Of a stretch of 6,767 nucleotides of DNA, positions 1-5,443 are shown one piece after another. The position numbers and the translations under genes are program-made. This DNA is from an uncultured Ruminococcus sp. GTDB taxonomy: Bacteria > Bacillota > Clostridia > Oscillospirales > CAG-272. The stretch is taken from contig CACYZS010000071.1 in assembly GCA_902778985.1 (NCBI GenBank), positions 1 to 6,767 of the forward strand, written 5' to 3'. The number at the start of each line of letters is the position of its first letter. Within the stretch, counting starts at the first letter, position 1. The notes below the pieces were generated by a model. The model did not search any database. It was given only the letters and a program-made list of their open reading frames with translations, and had not been told where the DNA came from.

Positions 1-386
1 AGATGAAAGAGATCGTGGCAAAGTTCTCGGCGATCGTTTCCGACAACGGTGAACTCGAGTCGGTCAACGAGTGGGGGAAACGGCGGCTCGCGTACCCGAT
101 CAACTATATTCCCGAAGGGTACTACGTCCTCGTTTCCTACAAGAGCGAGCCTTCCTTCCCTCGTGAGTTCGAACGTGTCCTCGGCATCACCGACGGCATC
201 ATCCGTTCCATGACCACGAAGAAGATCGAAGGCGCGCCGGCTCCCGTCGTTGCTCCCGCAGTCGCTGCTGAAGAAGCAGTCGCGGAAGAAGCGAAGACGG
301 AAGACGCTCCCGCGACGGAAGAAGTTCCCGCCGTGGAAGAGGCTCCCGCTGTTGAAGCGACCGAAACCACCGCATCCGAAGAGTAA
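1..386 (+). CDS. rpsF: 30S ribosomal protein S6 (bS6), 5'-truncated by window edge
   Basis: S6 is a small-subunit ribosomal protein that binds 16S rRNA together with S18. The core motifs WGKRRLAYPI and EGYYVLVSY are visible, followed by the helix containing ERVLGITDGIIR. Complete S6 proteins carry about 20 residues before this point (the first beta strand). Here the reading frame is open to the window edge, so the ATG at 3 is probably an internal methionine and the gene begins upstream. After the S6 fold ends near residue 77 (KKIEG), there is a tail of about 50 residues made almost only of Ala, Pro, Glu, Val and Thr. Many Firmicutes S6 proteins end near the fold, so this tail is a lineage-specific acidic extension, probably disordered. 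The gene heads an rpsF-ssb-rpsR operon, with ssb starting 29 bases after its stop. The identification is secure; the true start is not visible. Confidence 0.95.
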   Translation, partial: MKEIVAKFSAIVSDNGELESVNEWGKRRLAYPINYIPEGYYVLVSYKSEPSFPREFERVLGITDGIIRSMTTKKIEGAPAPVVAPAVAAEEAVAEEAKTEDAPATEEVPAVEEAPAVEATETTASEE

Positions 387-415
387 GCCGTTTAATCGAA
401 AGGAGACAAACGAAC

Positions 416-877
416 ATGGCGAGTTTTAACAAGGCGATCCTGATCGGAAATCTGACCGCTGATCCGGAACTCCGTCAGACGTCGAACTCTATCTCGGTTT
501 GTCGGTTCACCATCGCCGTGAACCGCCGCTTTTCCAAGAATGCCGATCAGAATCAGCAGACCGCTGATTTCATCAACGTCGTCGCGTGGAGAGAACGCGC
601 GGAATTCGTAACCCGTTACTTCAAGAAGGGACGCCCGATCCTGGTCTGCGGACAGATCCAATCGAGAAGTTGGACCGATCCCCAGGGCGGCAAGCACTAC
701 GCCACCGAAGTCGTGGCGGACGAGCTTTCCTTCGTGGAGAACAAAGCGGACGGCAGCGCCCCCGGCGCTCCCGCCGGCGGAGCCGCTTCCGGCGACGCTT
801 ACGGAACTCCCGCTTACTCGAACAACGGTAACTCCGGGTTCGAGGAGATCCCCAACGACGAGTCGCTTCCCTTCTGA
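416..877 (+). CDS. ssb: Single-stranded DNA-binding protein
   Basis: SSB coats single-stranded DNA during replication, recombination and repair. The 153-residue protein starts with an OB fold at about residues 1-110: FNKAILIGNLTADPELR at the N-terminus, then NVVAWRERAEFV and GRPILVCGQIQSRSW. A Gly/Ala/Ser/Asn-rich linker of about 30 residues follows. It ends in an acidic tip, NDESLPF, equivalent to the DDDIPF-type tail through which SSB recruits partner proteins. The length is normal for a Clostridia SSB. The ATG at 416 is supported by AAAGGAG at 399-405, ten bases upstream. It lies between rpsF and rpsR, the classic arrangement that links SSB expression to ribosomal protein synthesis. No second ssb copy can be judged from this window. 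Confidence 0.97.
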   Translation: MASFNKAILIGNLTADPELRQTSNSISVCRFTIAVNRRFSKNADQNQQTADFINVVAWRERAEFVTRYFKKGRPILVCGQIQSRSWTDPQGGKHYATEVVADELSFVENKADGSAPGAPAGGAASGDAYGTPAYSNNGNSGFEEIPNDESLPF

Positions 878-937
878 GGAAACGACGTTTCCCCGTCCGC
901 TCGGGCTCACAACGGAACGGGACTGAAATCGTGAGCC
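878..937 (+). promoter_or_regulatory. Two hairpins in the ssb-rpsR spacer
   Basis: Immediately after the ssb stop codon, GGAAAC (878-883) pairs with GTTTCC (887-892) around a 3-base loop. A second perfect 7-bp stem, GGCTCAC (904-910) with GTGAGCC (931-937), encloses a 20-base loop and ends directly at the rpsR Shine-Dalgarno sequence (938-944). Neither is followed by a T tract, so they do not look like terminators. They could stabilise the mRNA or modulate rpsR translation. The function is inferred only from position. Confidence 0.4.
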
Positions 938-953
938 GGAAAGGTTGTTCACA

Positions 954-1205
954 ATGGACAGAAACGATACGCAACGCGCTCCTTTCCGCCCCAACCGCAG
1001 AAAAAAGAAGGTCTGCGTGTTCTGTGTGGAGAAAGCGCAGGATATCGACTACAAGGACACCGCCCGCCTGAGAAAGTTCATCTCCGAGCGCGCGAAGATC
1101 CTTCCCCGCCGTGTTTCCGGCACTTGCGCGAAGCATCAGAGAGATCTGACGACCGCGATCAAGCGCGCCCGGTTCATGGCGCTGCTCCCCTACGTGTCCG
1201 ACTGA
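954..1205 (+). CDS. rpsR: 30S ribosomal protein S18 (bS18), zinc-binding type
   Basis: S18 pairs with S6 on the platform of the 30S subunit. The 83-residue protein has a basic N-terminus (RPNRRKKK), then the S18 core [20 protein letters not shown] followed by [13 protein letters not shown]. Cysteines 21 and 24 (CVFC) with Cys58 and His61 form a likely zinc site, so this is the metal-binding C+ paralogue type rather than the C- form used under zinc limitation. The ATG at 954 is chosen because GGAAAGG at 938-944 lies nine bases upstream. A TTG at 945 would add three residues but directly abuts that ribosome-binding site. It is the last gene of the rpsF-ssb-rpsR operon and is followed by tandem terminators. 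Confidence 0.97.
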   Translation: MDRNDTQRAPFRPNRRKKKVCVFCVEKAQDIDYKDTARLRKFISERAKILPRRVSGTCAKHQRDLTTAIKRARFMALLPYVSD

Positions 1206-1212
1206 CACGAAG

Positions 1213-1248
1213 AAAACGGCACTTGCGTTTGCAAGCGCCGTTTTGTTT
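1213..1248 (+). terminator. Intrinsic terminator after rpsR (first of two)
   Basis: AAAACGGC (1213-1220) pairs with GCCGTTTT (1237-1244). An inner stem, CTTGC/GCAAG, closes a GTTT loop with one A-C mismatch between the two stems. The T-rich stretch TTTTGTTT (1241-1248) follows. It begins 7 bases after the rpsR stop codon and should end the rpsF-ssb-rpsR transcript. Confidence 0.85.
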
Positions 1249-1259
1249 ACTCTTACGTG

Positions 1260-1292
1260 AAAAGCGGCGGGCAAAACGCCCGCCGCTTTTTT
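1260..1292. terminator. Strong bidirectional intrinsic terminator
   Basis: GCGGCGGGC (1264-1272) and GCCCGCCGC (1278-1286) form a perfect 9-bp GC stem with an AAAAC loop. It is flanked by AAAA on the left and six Ts (1287-1292) on the right, so it has a U tract in either direction. It sits between convergent units: the rpsR operon ending at 1205 and the minus-strand operon ending at 1298. On the plus strand it acts as the second of two terminators; on the minus strand it begins a few bases after the dehydrogenase stop codon. Confidence 0.9.
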
Positions 1293-1297
1293 CGATT

Positions 1298-2251
1298 TTA
1301 TACGATCCGCGACCGTTTCCCGCCCGAAAGGAAACTCCGGATGCTTTGACAGATATCGTCAAGACACCGCACCCGCGCCTCGTAGGCGCCCCACGCCATG
1401 TGCGGCGTGAAGATCGCACGGTCGGAACCGGAGAGCGACGCAAAGGGGTGATCCTTCGCCATGGGTTCCTTCGCGTATACGTCGGAACCGATCCCGCCGA
1501 TCCTGCCGCTTTGCAGAGCGTCGGCGACAGCGCCTTCGTCCCAGACGCCGCCGCGGGCGGCGTTGACGAGGATCGCGTCTGGCTTCATCAGGGCGAGGCG
1601 TTCGCGGGAAATCAGGTTCCGCGTCCCTTCGTTCAGAGGAACGTGCAGCGTCACGACGTCCGAGCATCGAAGCAGTTCTTCGAGCGGCAGGACCTTATCG
1701 TGTTCGTCTCCCGTCGGGCGGTTCCTCGTGCAGACGACCTTACAGCCGAGGGCGCGCGCGACGTCGGCGACCTTGCGTCCGATATTCCCGTACCCGACGA
1801 CGCCCCAGGTCTTCCCCGCCAGTTCGTGATACACCGGGATCAGCCGGTTGTGCGCCGTTCCGGCGGAATAGGTGCCCGAACGAACGTACTGATCGTACTC
1901 GCGAAGGTGCGAGAAAAGCGAAAGAACGAGTGAAAGCGTGATCTGCGCCACGCTGTCGGTCGAATAGCCGACCACGTTGACGACGCCGATCCCCGCCGTC
2001 CGGCAGTATGCCGTATCGACGTTATCGAAGCCGGTCGCGGTGATGCAGATCAGTTTCAGGTTTTTCGCGCCGCCGAGGTTTTGGGCGCCGAGCCGTACCT
2101 TATTCAATATGGCGATATCGGCGTCGGCGATCCGGTCGGCGACCAGTTCCGGAGGCGTCTCGCGGTAGATCGCGACCTCGCCGAACTCCGAAAGCGGAGA
2201 AAGCGAAAGGTCGTCGCCGAGCGTCCCGGCGTCAAGAACGGCGATCTTCAT
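1298..2251 (-). CDS. D-isomer-specific 2-hydroxyacid dehydrogenase (hydroxypyruvate reductase / glycerate dehydrogenase-like)
   Basis: This enzyme is expected to reduce a 2-keto acid to the D-2-hydroxyacid, or the reverse, with a nicotinamide cofactor in the cytosol. The 317-residue protein has the two-domain fold. The Rossmann domain carries GVVGYGNIGRK (glycines 153, 155, 158), and the catalytic triad is visible as Arg233 (NAARGG), Glu262 (YAKEP) and His284 (TPHMAW). The TPHMAWGAYEAR ending resembles glycerate dehydrogenases. The segment after the second beta strand is CTRNRP, which lacks the usual acidic residue and is basic, so NADPH preference is possible (inference). I chose the ATG at 2251 because GGTGA lies eight bases upstream and MKIAVLDAG matches the usual family start. 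A TTG at 2269, overlapping the rpe stop, would add six residues. It is the last gene of the minus-strand operon. The exact substrate is not determinable. Confidence 0.92.
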   Translation of the reverse strand: MKIAVLDAGTLGDDLSLSPLSEFGEVAIYRETPPELVADRIADADIAILNKVRLGAQNLGGAKNLKLICITATGFDNVDTAYCRTAGIGVVNVVGYSTDSVAQITLSLVLSLFSHLREYDQYVRSGTYSAGTAHNRLIPVYHELAGKTWGVVGYGNIGRKVADVARALGCKVVCTRNRPTGDEHDKVLPLEELLRCSDVVTLHVPLNEGTRNLISRERLALMKPDAILVNAARGGVWDEGAVADALQSGRIGGIGSDVYAKEPMAKDHPFASLSGSDRAIFTPHMAWGAYEARVRCLDDICQSIRSFLSGGKRSRIV

Positions 2252-2265
2252 CGGTTCCGTCACCG

Positions 2266-2910
2266 TCAACCGCGCAGCGCTTGGATGTTCGCCGCTTTGT
2301 CGGTGCCGCGGAAGACCGAGGAACCGGCGACGAGGATATCCGCGCCCGCCTCGCGGACGGCGGCGGCGGTCTCGGCGTTGATCCCGCCGTCGGCTTCCAG
2401 TTCGACAGGAAGTCCAAGACGGTCGATCTCGCGTCGCAGTTCGGCGATCTTATTTAAGGTCTCGGGGATCAGTTTCTGTCCGCCGAAACCGGGTTCGACC
2501 GTCATTTCAAGCACCAGATCGACGTAAGGGAGATACGGGAACAACGCGCTTGCGGGCGTGCGCGGGCGCAGACCGAGCCCCGCCTTCGCCCCCTTGTCGT
2601 GCACGATCTTGCAGAACGCGACGGGATCCTTCACCGCCTCGAGGTGCGCGCAGACGATGTCCGCGCCCGCGTCGATCATCCGTTCGGCGTAGAGTTCCGG
2701 ACGCGCGATCATCAGGTGCGCGTCGAAGACCATTTTGCTCTGCTTTTTCGCCGCGGCGATGATCGGGAACCCGAAACTGAAGTTCGGGACGAAAACGCCG
2801 TCCATCACGTCGAGGTGGAGATACTCCGCTCCGGCGCGCTCGATCTCGGCGATCTCCTCCCCCATTCTGAGAAAGTCGCAGGAAAGCAAAGAGGGTGCGA
2901 TCTTAACCAT
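2266..2910 (-). CDS. rpe: Ribulose-phosphate 3-epimerase
   Basis: Rpe interconverts ribulose 5-phosphate and xylulose 5-phosphate in the pentose phosphate pathway. The 214-residue protein is a complete TIM barrel of normal length. Family motifs appear in order: IAPSLLSCDF (4-13), LHLDVMDGVFVPN (31-43), DAHLMI (63-68), MTVEPGFGGQ (136-145), ELEADGGI (170-177) and GSSVFRG (196-202). Expected metal ligands are His32, Asp34, His65 and Asp174, and the two aspartates are the acid/base pair. Glu139 replaces the Asn common at MTVNPGFGG; I regard this as a tolerated family variant. The ATG at 2910 is preceded by GGAAAGG with suitable spacing. The gene lies 194 bases after ispF and just ahead of the hydroxyacid dehydrogenase. 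Its xylulose 5-phosphate product feeds the pentose phosphate pool that transketolase links to glyceraldehyde 3-phosphate, a substrate of the MEP pathway. Confidence 0.97.
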   Translation of the reverse strand: MVKIAPSLLSCDFLRMGEEIAEIERAGAEYLHLDVMDGVFVPNFSFGFPIIAAAKKQSKMVFDAHLMIARPELYAERMIDAGADIVCAHLEAVKDPVAFCKIVHDKGAKAGLGLRPRTPASALFPYLPYVDLVLEMTVEPGFGGQKLIPETLNKIAELRREIDRLGLPVELEADGGINAETAAAVREAGADILVAGSSVFRGTDKAANIQALRG

Positions 2911-2913
2911 AAT

Positions 2914-3104
2914 TCAACCTTTCCGCCGGCATATGAACTCTGCCGGCACGAATTGCATATTCTGCCAAGGGACAAAGATCAAAGAAGAAGATCCGTGTTC
3001 CCTGCCTGACGGCCGTCGTTTCAAACAAAGGACGTGTGATTTGTCTCCGTCGGGCAGATCACTGTAGGGGCTATCCGCTTTGCCGGATAGTCCCGTTTTG
3101 CGTT
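2914..3104. other. Structured ispF-rpe intergenic region; candidate antisense RNA or interspersed repeat
   Basis: This gap in an otherwise tight operon is full of inverted repeats. GCCGGCA (2925-2931) pairs with TGCCGGC (2941-2947), just upstream of the rpe ribosome-binding site. GGCA-c-GAAT pairs with ATTC-TGCC around TGCAT (2944-2965). CTGCCTGACGG (3002-3012) pairs with CCGTCGGGCAG (3047-3057), and GGGGCTATCCG (3067-3077) with CGGATAGTCCC (3084-3094), followed by GTTTTGCGTTT. The last two stems are complete only as plus-strand RNA, where each has one G-U pair; the minus strand has A-C mismatches. The arrangement suggests either a plus-strand RNA ending near 3104 or a mobile structured repeat. 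Two short open frames cross it: a minus-strand one (3108-2914) and a plus-strand one (2933-3067). No known riboswitch or RNA family is recognised. Confidence 0.4.
3067..3104 (+). terminator. Possible plus-strand terminator hairpin in the ispF-rpe gap
   Basis: An 11-bp stem (3067-3077 with 3084-3094, one G-U pair) with a 6-base CTTTGC loop is followed by the T-rich GTTTTGCGTTT. In the plus direction it resembles an intrinsic terminator. In the minus direction there is no U tract, so it would not stop the ispF transcript; it could act there as a 3' end stabiliser. No plus-strand gene is recognised upstream of it, so its role is uncertain. Confidence 0.4.
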
Positions 3105-3572
3105 TCACCCGAGAAGACAGACGGCGTGCGCCGCGATCCCGAGCCCTGCGCCGGTGAAGCCAAGCCCTTCCTCGGTCGTCGCCTTGACGCTGACGCGATC
3201 GATCCCGATCCCGAGAGTCCCGGCGATCTTCTCCCGCATCCCATCGATATAGGGACGGAGCCGGGGTTCCTCGGCGATCACAGTCGCGTCGATATTCGCG
3301 ATCGCGTATCCTTTTTCCGAGAGGAGCGCGCCGACCTTTTTCAGCAGCACCTGACTGTCGATCCCGGAATAGGCGGGATCCTTATCGGGAAAATGCAGTC
3401 CGATATCTCCGAGCGCCGCCGCTCCGAGCAGGGCGTCCATGATCGCGTGGGTAAGAACGTCGGCGTCGGAATGACCGAGAAGTCCTTTGTCGTGCGGGAT
3501 CTTCACCCCGCCGAGGACGAGGTCGCGATCCGGGGCGAACCTGTGAACGTCGTATCCGTGTCCGATCCTCAT
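3105..3572 (-). CDS. ispF: 2-C-methyl-D-erythritol 2,4-cyclodiphosphate synthase
   Basis: IspF cyclises CDP-methylerythritol 2-phosphate to methylerythritol 2,4-cyclodiphosphate with loss of CMP, a step of the MEP isoprenoid pathway. The 155-residue protein is full length for a family that acts as a homotrimer. It shows [11 protein letters not shown] at the N-terminus with metal ligands Asp8 and His10, then [13 protein letters not shown] with His42, GDIGLHFPD (55-63), and the C-terminal [15 protein letters not shown]. The ATG at 3572 overlaps the ispD stop by four bases (ATGA), so the two consecutive enzymes should be translationally coupled. Some bacteria fuse the two enzymes; here they are separate. 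After the stop there is a 194-base structured gap before rpe. Confidence 0.98.
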   Translation of the reverse strand: MRIGHGYDVHRFAPDRDLVLGGVKIPHDKGLLGHSDADVLTHAIMDALLGAAALGDIGLHFPDKDPAYSGIDSQVLLKKVGALLSEKGYAIANIDATVIAEEPRLRPYIDGMREKIAGTLGIGIDRVSVKATTEEGLGFTGAGLGIAAHAVCLLG

Positions 3573-4342
3573 AAACCGTTCTCCTTTTCCCCTCTTGCGC
3601 GGAGCGTCGCTTCCGCCCGGACAAGATCGTCCGGCGTCGTGACCTTGAAATTGTCGCTCCCGCAGTTCACGGTGTAAACCGTCTGCCCGACCGCTTCAAA
3701 CAGCGCGTTATCATCGGTGACGGACGTCTCTTTCTTTTCAGCGTAGGCGGCGACCGCGACGTAGTAGTCCCGGTCGAACGCCTGCGGCGTCGCGGCGGCG
3801 AGCAGTTCGCCACGGTCGATCGTTTCCTTGATCCGTCCACGCCGATCAACGCGTTTGACCGTGTCGGCGATCGGATATGCCGCCGTGGCGGCACGGTGAC
3901 GATACGCCTCTTTCACAACCGAAACGACGATCTTGGGTGTGACGAGGCAGCGCGCCGCGTCGTGGATCGCGACGAACCGACAGTTCTTTGAGGTCGCCTC
4001 GACGCCGAGAAACGCCGACTTCTGCCGCGTCTCCCCGCCCGCGATCACGCGTTTGAGTTTTGCGGATACGCCGTACTCTTTACAAAGGTCCTCGACGTTC
4101 TGGATATCGCCCTCGCGCGTGACGATCACGATCTCGTCGATCGAGGGGCACCGATCAAAAGCCCGCACCGAGCGGATCAGGACCGGCACGCCGAGGACCG
4201 GGAGAAACTGTTTCGGGATCTCGCCGCCCATACGGGTACCGCTGCCCGCCGCAAGGATCACGCCCGCGGTCCTTGGCCGACGGCGCAACGCGACGCGCAG
4301 AACGCCCGAAACAAGCCCCGCAAGCCGCCGTTTCCGCTTCAT
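3569..4342 (-). CDS. ispD: 2-C-methyl-D-erythritol 4-phosphate cytidylyltransferase
   Basis: IspD joins CTP and methylerythritol 4-phosphate to make CDP-methylerythritol in the MEP pathway. The nucleotidyltransferase fold is marked by the glycine-rich CTP loop [15 protein letters not shown] (26-40) followed by PKQF, and by GGETRQKS (102-109), AIHDAAR (125-131), AATPQAF (183-189), TDDNALFE (209-216) and [10 protein letters not shown] (231-240). Two points are odd. About 25 strongly basic residues precede the fold ([13 protein letters not shown] and so on), making it 257 residues long against roughly 225-235 usually. Cys132 also replaces the proline of the common HDAARP motif. The ATG at 4342 has AAAGGGG eight bases upstream, which supports the long start. 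The gene is 16 bases after the upstream small gene and overlaps ispF by four bases. Confidence 0.97.
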   Translation of the reverse strand: MKRKRRLAGLVSGVLRVALRRRPRTAGVILAAGSGTRMGGEIPKQFLPVLGVPVLIRSVRAFDRCPSIDEIVIVTREGDIQNVEDLCKEYGVSAKLKRVIAGGETRQKSAFLGVEATSKNCRFVAIHDAARCLVTPKIVVSVVKEAYRHRAATAAYPIADTVKRVDRRGRIKETIDRGELLAAATPQAFDRDYYVAVAAYAEKKETSVTDDNALFEAVGQTVYTVNCGSDNFKVTTPDDLVRAEATLRARGEKENGL

Positions 4343-4358
4343 TCGTTAAACCCCTTTG

Positions 4359-4694
4359 TCACTTGTGATAGTCGACGAAATAGATCGTGATGGTTCGCCT
4401 CGGCAGACCCGAGACCGAATCCGGTCCACGGAGGACCACGCCGTCGCCCGAAAGCAGGTCCGCCGTCTCTACCTCAACGCAGGGAGAACGGAAGATCACG
4501 TCGTTTGAAGAAAAGATCAGCAGTTCGCCGTTTCGAACCGAGGCGTTTCCGACCCGCCCGACGATGTTCTCGACGCCGTCCTTCATCTCGCTGACGTATC
4601 GGATGGTCTGCCCGTGCAGGGCGTTCGCCCGATTGATCCGATCCTTTTTCGAGCCGGGAGTAACCGACAAACCGAAAAACCGTCTGAACTTCAT
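4359..4694 (-). CDS. Conserved-looking hypothetical protein, first gene of the ispDF operon
   Basis: I do not recognise this family. The 111-residue product has no signal peptide, membrane segment or cysteine cluster. It begins basic (KFRRFFGLSVTPGSKKDR), then alternates short hydrophobic stretches (GRVGNASVRNGELLIFSSND, then VIFRSP and VETADLL) with turns rich in Gly and Asp, and ends in ITIYFVDYHK. This pattern suggests a small beta-barrel or sandwich. It is transcribed first in the operon, 16 bases ahead of ispD, so it is co-expressed with isoprenoid genes. Two starts are plausible. The ATG at 4694 has GGGAG six bases upstream and is preferred. The ATG at 4742 has AAGGA eight bases upstream and adds 16 mostly basic residues, but that site would lie at the very 5' end of the transcript predicted from the -10 box at 4761-4766. 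That it is a real gene is likely; its function is unknown. Confidence 0.75.
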   Translation of the reverse strand: MKFRRFFGLSVTPGSKKDRINRANALHGQTIRYVSEMKDGVENIVGRVGNASVRNGELLIFSSNDVIFRSPCVEVETADLLSGDGVVLRGPDSVSGLPRRTITIYFVDYHK

Positions 4695-4760
4695 CGGCTT
4701 CTCCCTTCCGGAACGCCTTTTTCGGGGGCGTCCGCCTTTCATTTCGTCTATCCTTACTCT

Positions 4761-4769
4761 ATTATAACA
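4761..4769 (-). promoter_or_regulatory. Extended -10 promoter for the minus-strand operon
   Basis: Read on the minus strand, TGTTATAAT (4769-4761) is a perfect TATAAT with the extended TGn element. No good -35 lies 16-18 bases upstream, which the TGn can compensate for. Transcription would start near 4754, giving a leader of about 60 bases to the preferred start at 4694. It should drive the small gene, ispD, ispF, rpe and the dehydrogenase. Confidence 0.7.
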
Positions 4770-4809
4770 TATTCCAAAGGAAAGAGGTACAGTTTTTCAA
4801 AAAAAAGAT

Positions 4810-4849
4810 AAACCGACCGTTTTTTGGCAACTTGCACAAAACCGACCGT
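4810..4849. repeat. 11-bp direct repeat AAACCGACCGT in the divergent promoter region
   Basis: The 11-mer AAACCGACCGT occurs at 4810-4820 and again at 4839-4849, 29 bases apart start to start, between the two divergent promoters. Nothing else in the spacer repeats this motif. Spaced direct repeats in such a place suggest a regulator binding site that could act on both operons. The second copy also lies in the loop of a short TGCAC/GTGCA hairpin (4833-4852). No regulator is identified. Confidence 0.5.
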
Positions 4850-4882
4850 GCATTTTTGTTTCATATTTTTGTATTCATATGG

Positions 4883-4911
4883 TTGACAAGGAACGAAAAG
4901 TGGGGTATAAT
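4883..4911 (+). promoter_or_regulatory. Consensus housekeeping promoter of the mraZ operon
   Basis: TTGACA (4883-4888), a 17-base spacer and TATAAT (4906-4911) form a perfect sigma-A type promoter. The AT-rich tract just upstream (4861-4880) may act as an UP element. Transcription should start near 4918, leaving a leader of about 97 bases before mraZ. A promoter this strong is expected to need repression, consistent with the MraZ-like boxes that overlap it. Confidence 0.93.
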
Positions 4912-4947
4912 GATACCAAGGTGGAGCAAAGTTACGCAAAGTTACGC
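4897..4947 (+). promoter_or_regulatory. Candidate MraZ operator: 10-bp-period repeats
   Basis: Three units follow each other at exactly 10 bp: AAGGTGGAGC (4918-4927), AAAGTTACGC (4928-4937) and AAAGTTACGC (4938-4947). A further AAAGTGG lies at 4897-4903 inside the promoter spacer, 21 bp (two helical turns) before the first unit. MraZ proteins are known to bind tandem AAAGTG- or GTGG-type boxes spaced about one turn apart upstream of their own gene. The array spans the promoter and the start point, so binding should block transcription of mraZ-rsmH and beyond. Assignment to MraZ is by family knowledge and position. Confidence 0.7.
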
Positions 4948-5014
4948 GTAAGAGGGGCGAAAGGAACCCCAAAACCCACGCCAACCACAAAAAACAAGGA
5001 AGGAGACGGACAAG

Positions 5015-5440
5015 ATGACCTTCGTCGGCGAATACGAACACACCCTTGACGCCAAGAACCGCGTCTTCATGCCCGCTCGCTTCCGCGAACAACTCGGCGA
5101 GAGTTTCTTCGTTACCCGTAAAATGAACAAGAATTGCCTCGCGGTCTACACCTGCGAGAAAATGGATCAGATCGCCGATCTGATCAACGGCTTCCCCGAT
5201 TCAGAGGTCAGCGAGATCAAGGAATTCCTGTTCTCGAAATCGGTACAGGCGTCGCCCGACTCGAACGGGCGTATCGTCCTTCCCCAGCAGATCCTCGACT
5301 ACGCTTCGATCGAACGCGACGTCGCCATCATCGGGGCGGGCGATCACATCCAGATCTGGAACGCCGCTATGTGGCGCGAATCCGAGAAGCAACGCGACAT
5401 CGACAAGATCCGGCGCAAACTCGCCTCGATCGGTCTGTAA
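5015..5440 (+). CDS. mraZ: Transcriptional regulator MraZ
   Basis: MraZ is a DNA-binding regulator at the head of the division and cell wall cluster. It represses its own operon and forms ring-shaped oligomers. The 141-residue protein has the two tandem SpoVT/AbrB-like half-domains: DAKNRVFMPARFRE at residues 12-25 and DSNGRIVLPQQIL at 82-94. In the first motif Asn15 replaces the glycine seen in many homologues. The length is standard. The ATG at 5015 follows AGGAG (5001-5005) at nine bases and gives the usual start, MTFVGEYEHTLDAKNR. Upstream lie a consensus promoter and likely MraZ boxes. rsmH begins three bases after the mraZ stop codon. Confidence 0.97.
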   Translation: MTFVGEYEHTLDAKNRVFMPARFREQLGESFFVTRKMNKNCLAVYTCEKMDQIADLINGFPDSEVSEIKEFLFSKSVQASPDSNGRIVLPQQILDYASIERDVAIIGAGDHIQIWNAAMWRESEKQRDIDKIRRKLASIGL

Positions 5441-5443
5441 AAT

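Noticed and set aside
392..994. Minus-strand open frame of 200 codons opposite ssb
   Set aside because: Antisense shadow of ssb with Gly/Ser/Val-rich low-complexity content and no family resemblance.
1124..1933. Plus-strand frame of 269 codons starting inside rpsR
   Set aside because: It runs through two terminators and then antisense to the dehydrogenase; arginine-rich content is typical of a shadow frame.
2252..2269. TTG start at 2269 for the hydroxyacid dehydrogenase, overlapping the rpe stop
   Set aside because: The ATG at 2251 has GGTGA eight bases upstream and gives the usual MKI-VLD start; the longer form stays possible but is less supported.
2957..2985. Weak minus-strand promoter for rpe (TTGATC, 17 bases, TATGCA)
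   Set aside because: Only about four and three of six positions match consensus and the bases lie within inverted repeats, so it cannot be separated from chance.
4833..4860. Terminator-like stem TGCAC/GTGCA followed by TTTTTG
   Set aside because: The stem is only 5 bp with a 10-base loop, and no plus-strand gene lies upstream that would need it.
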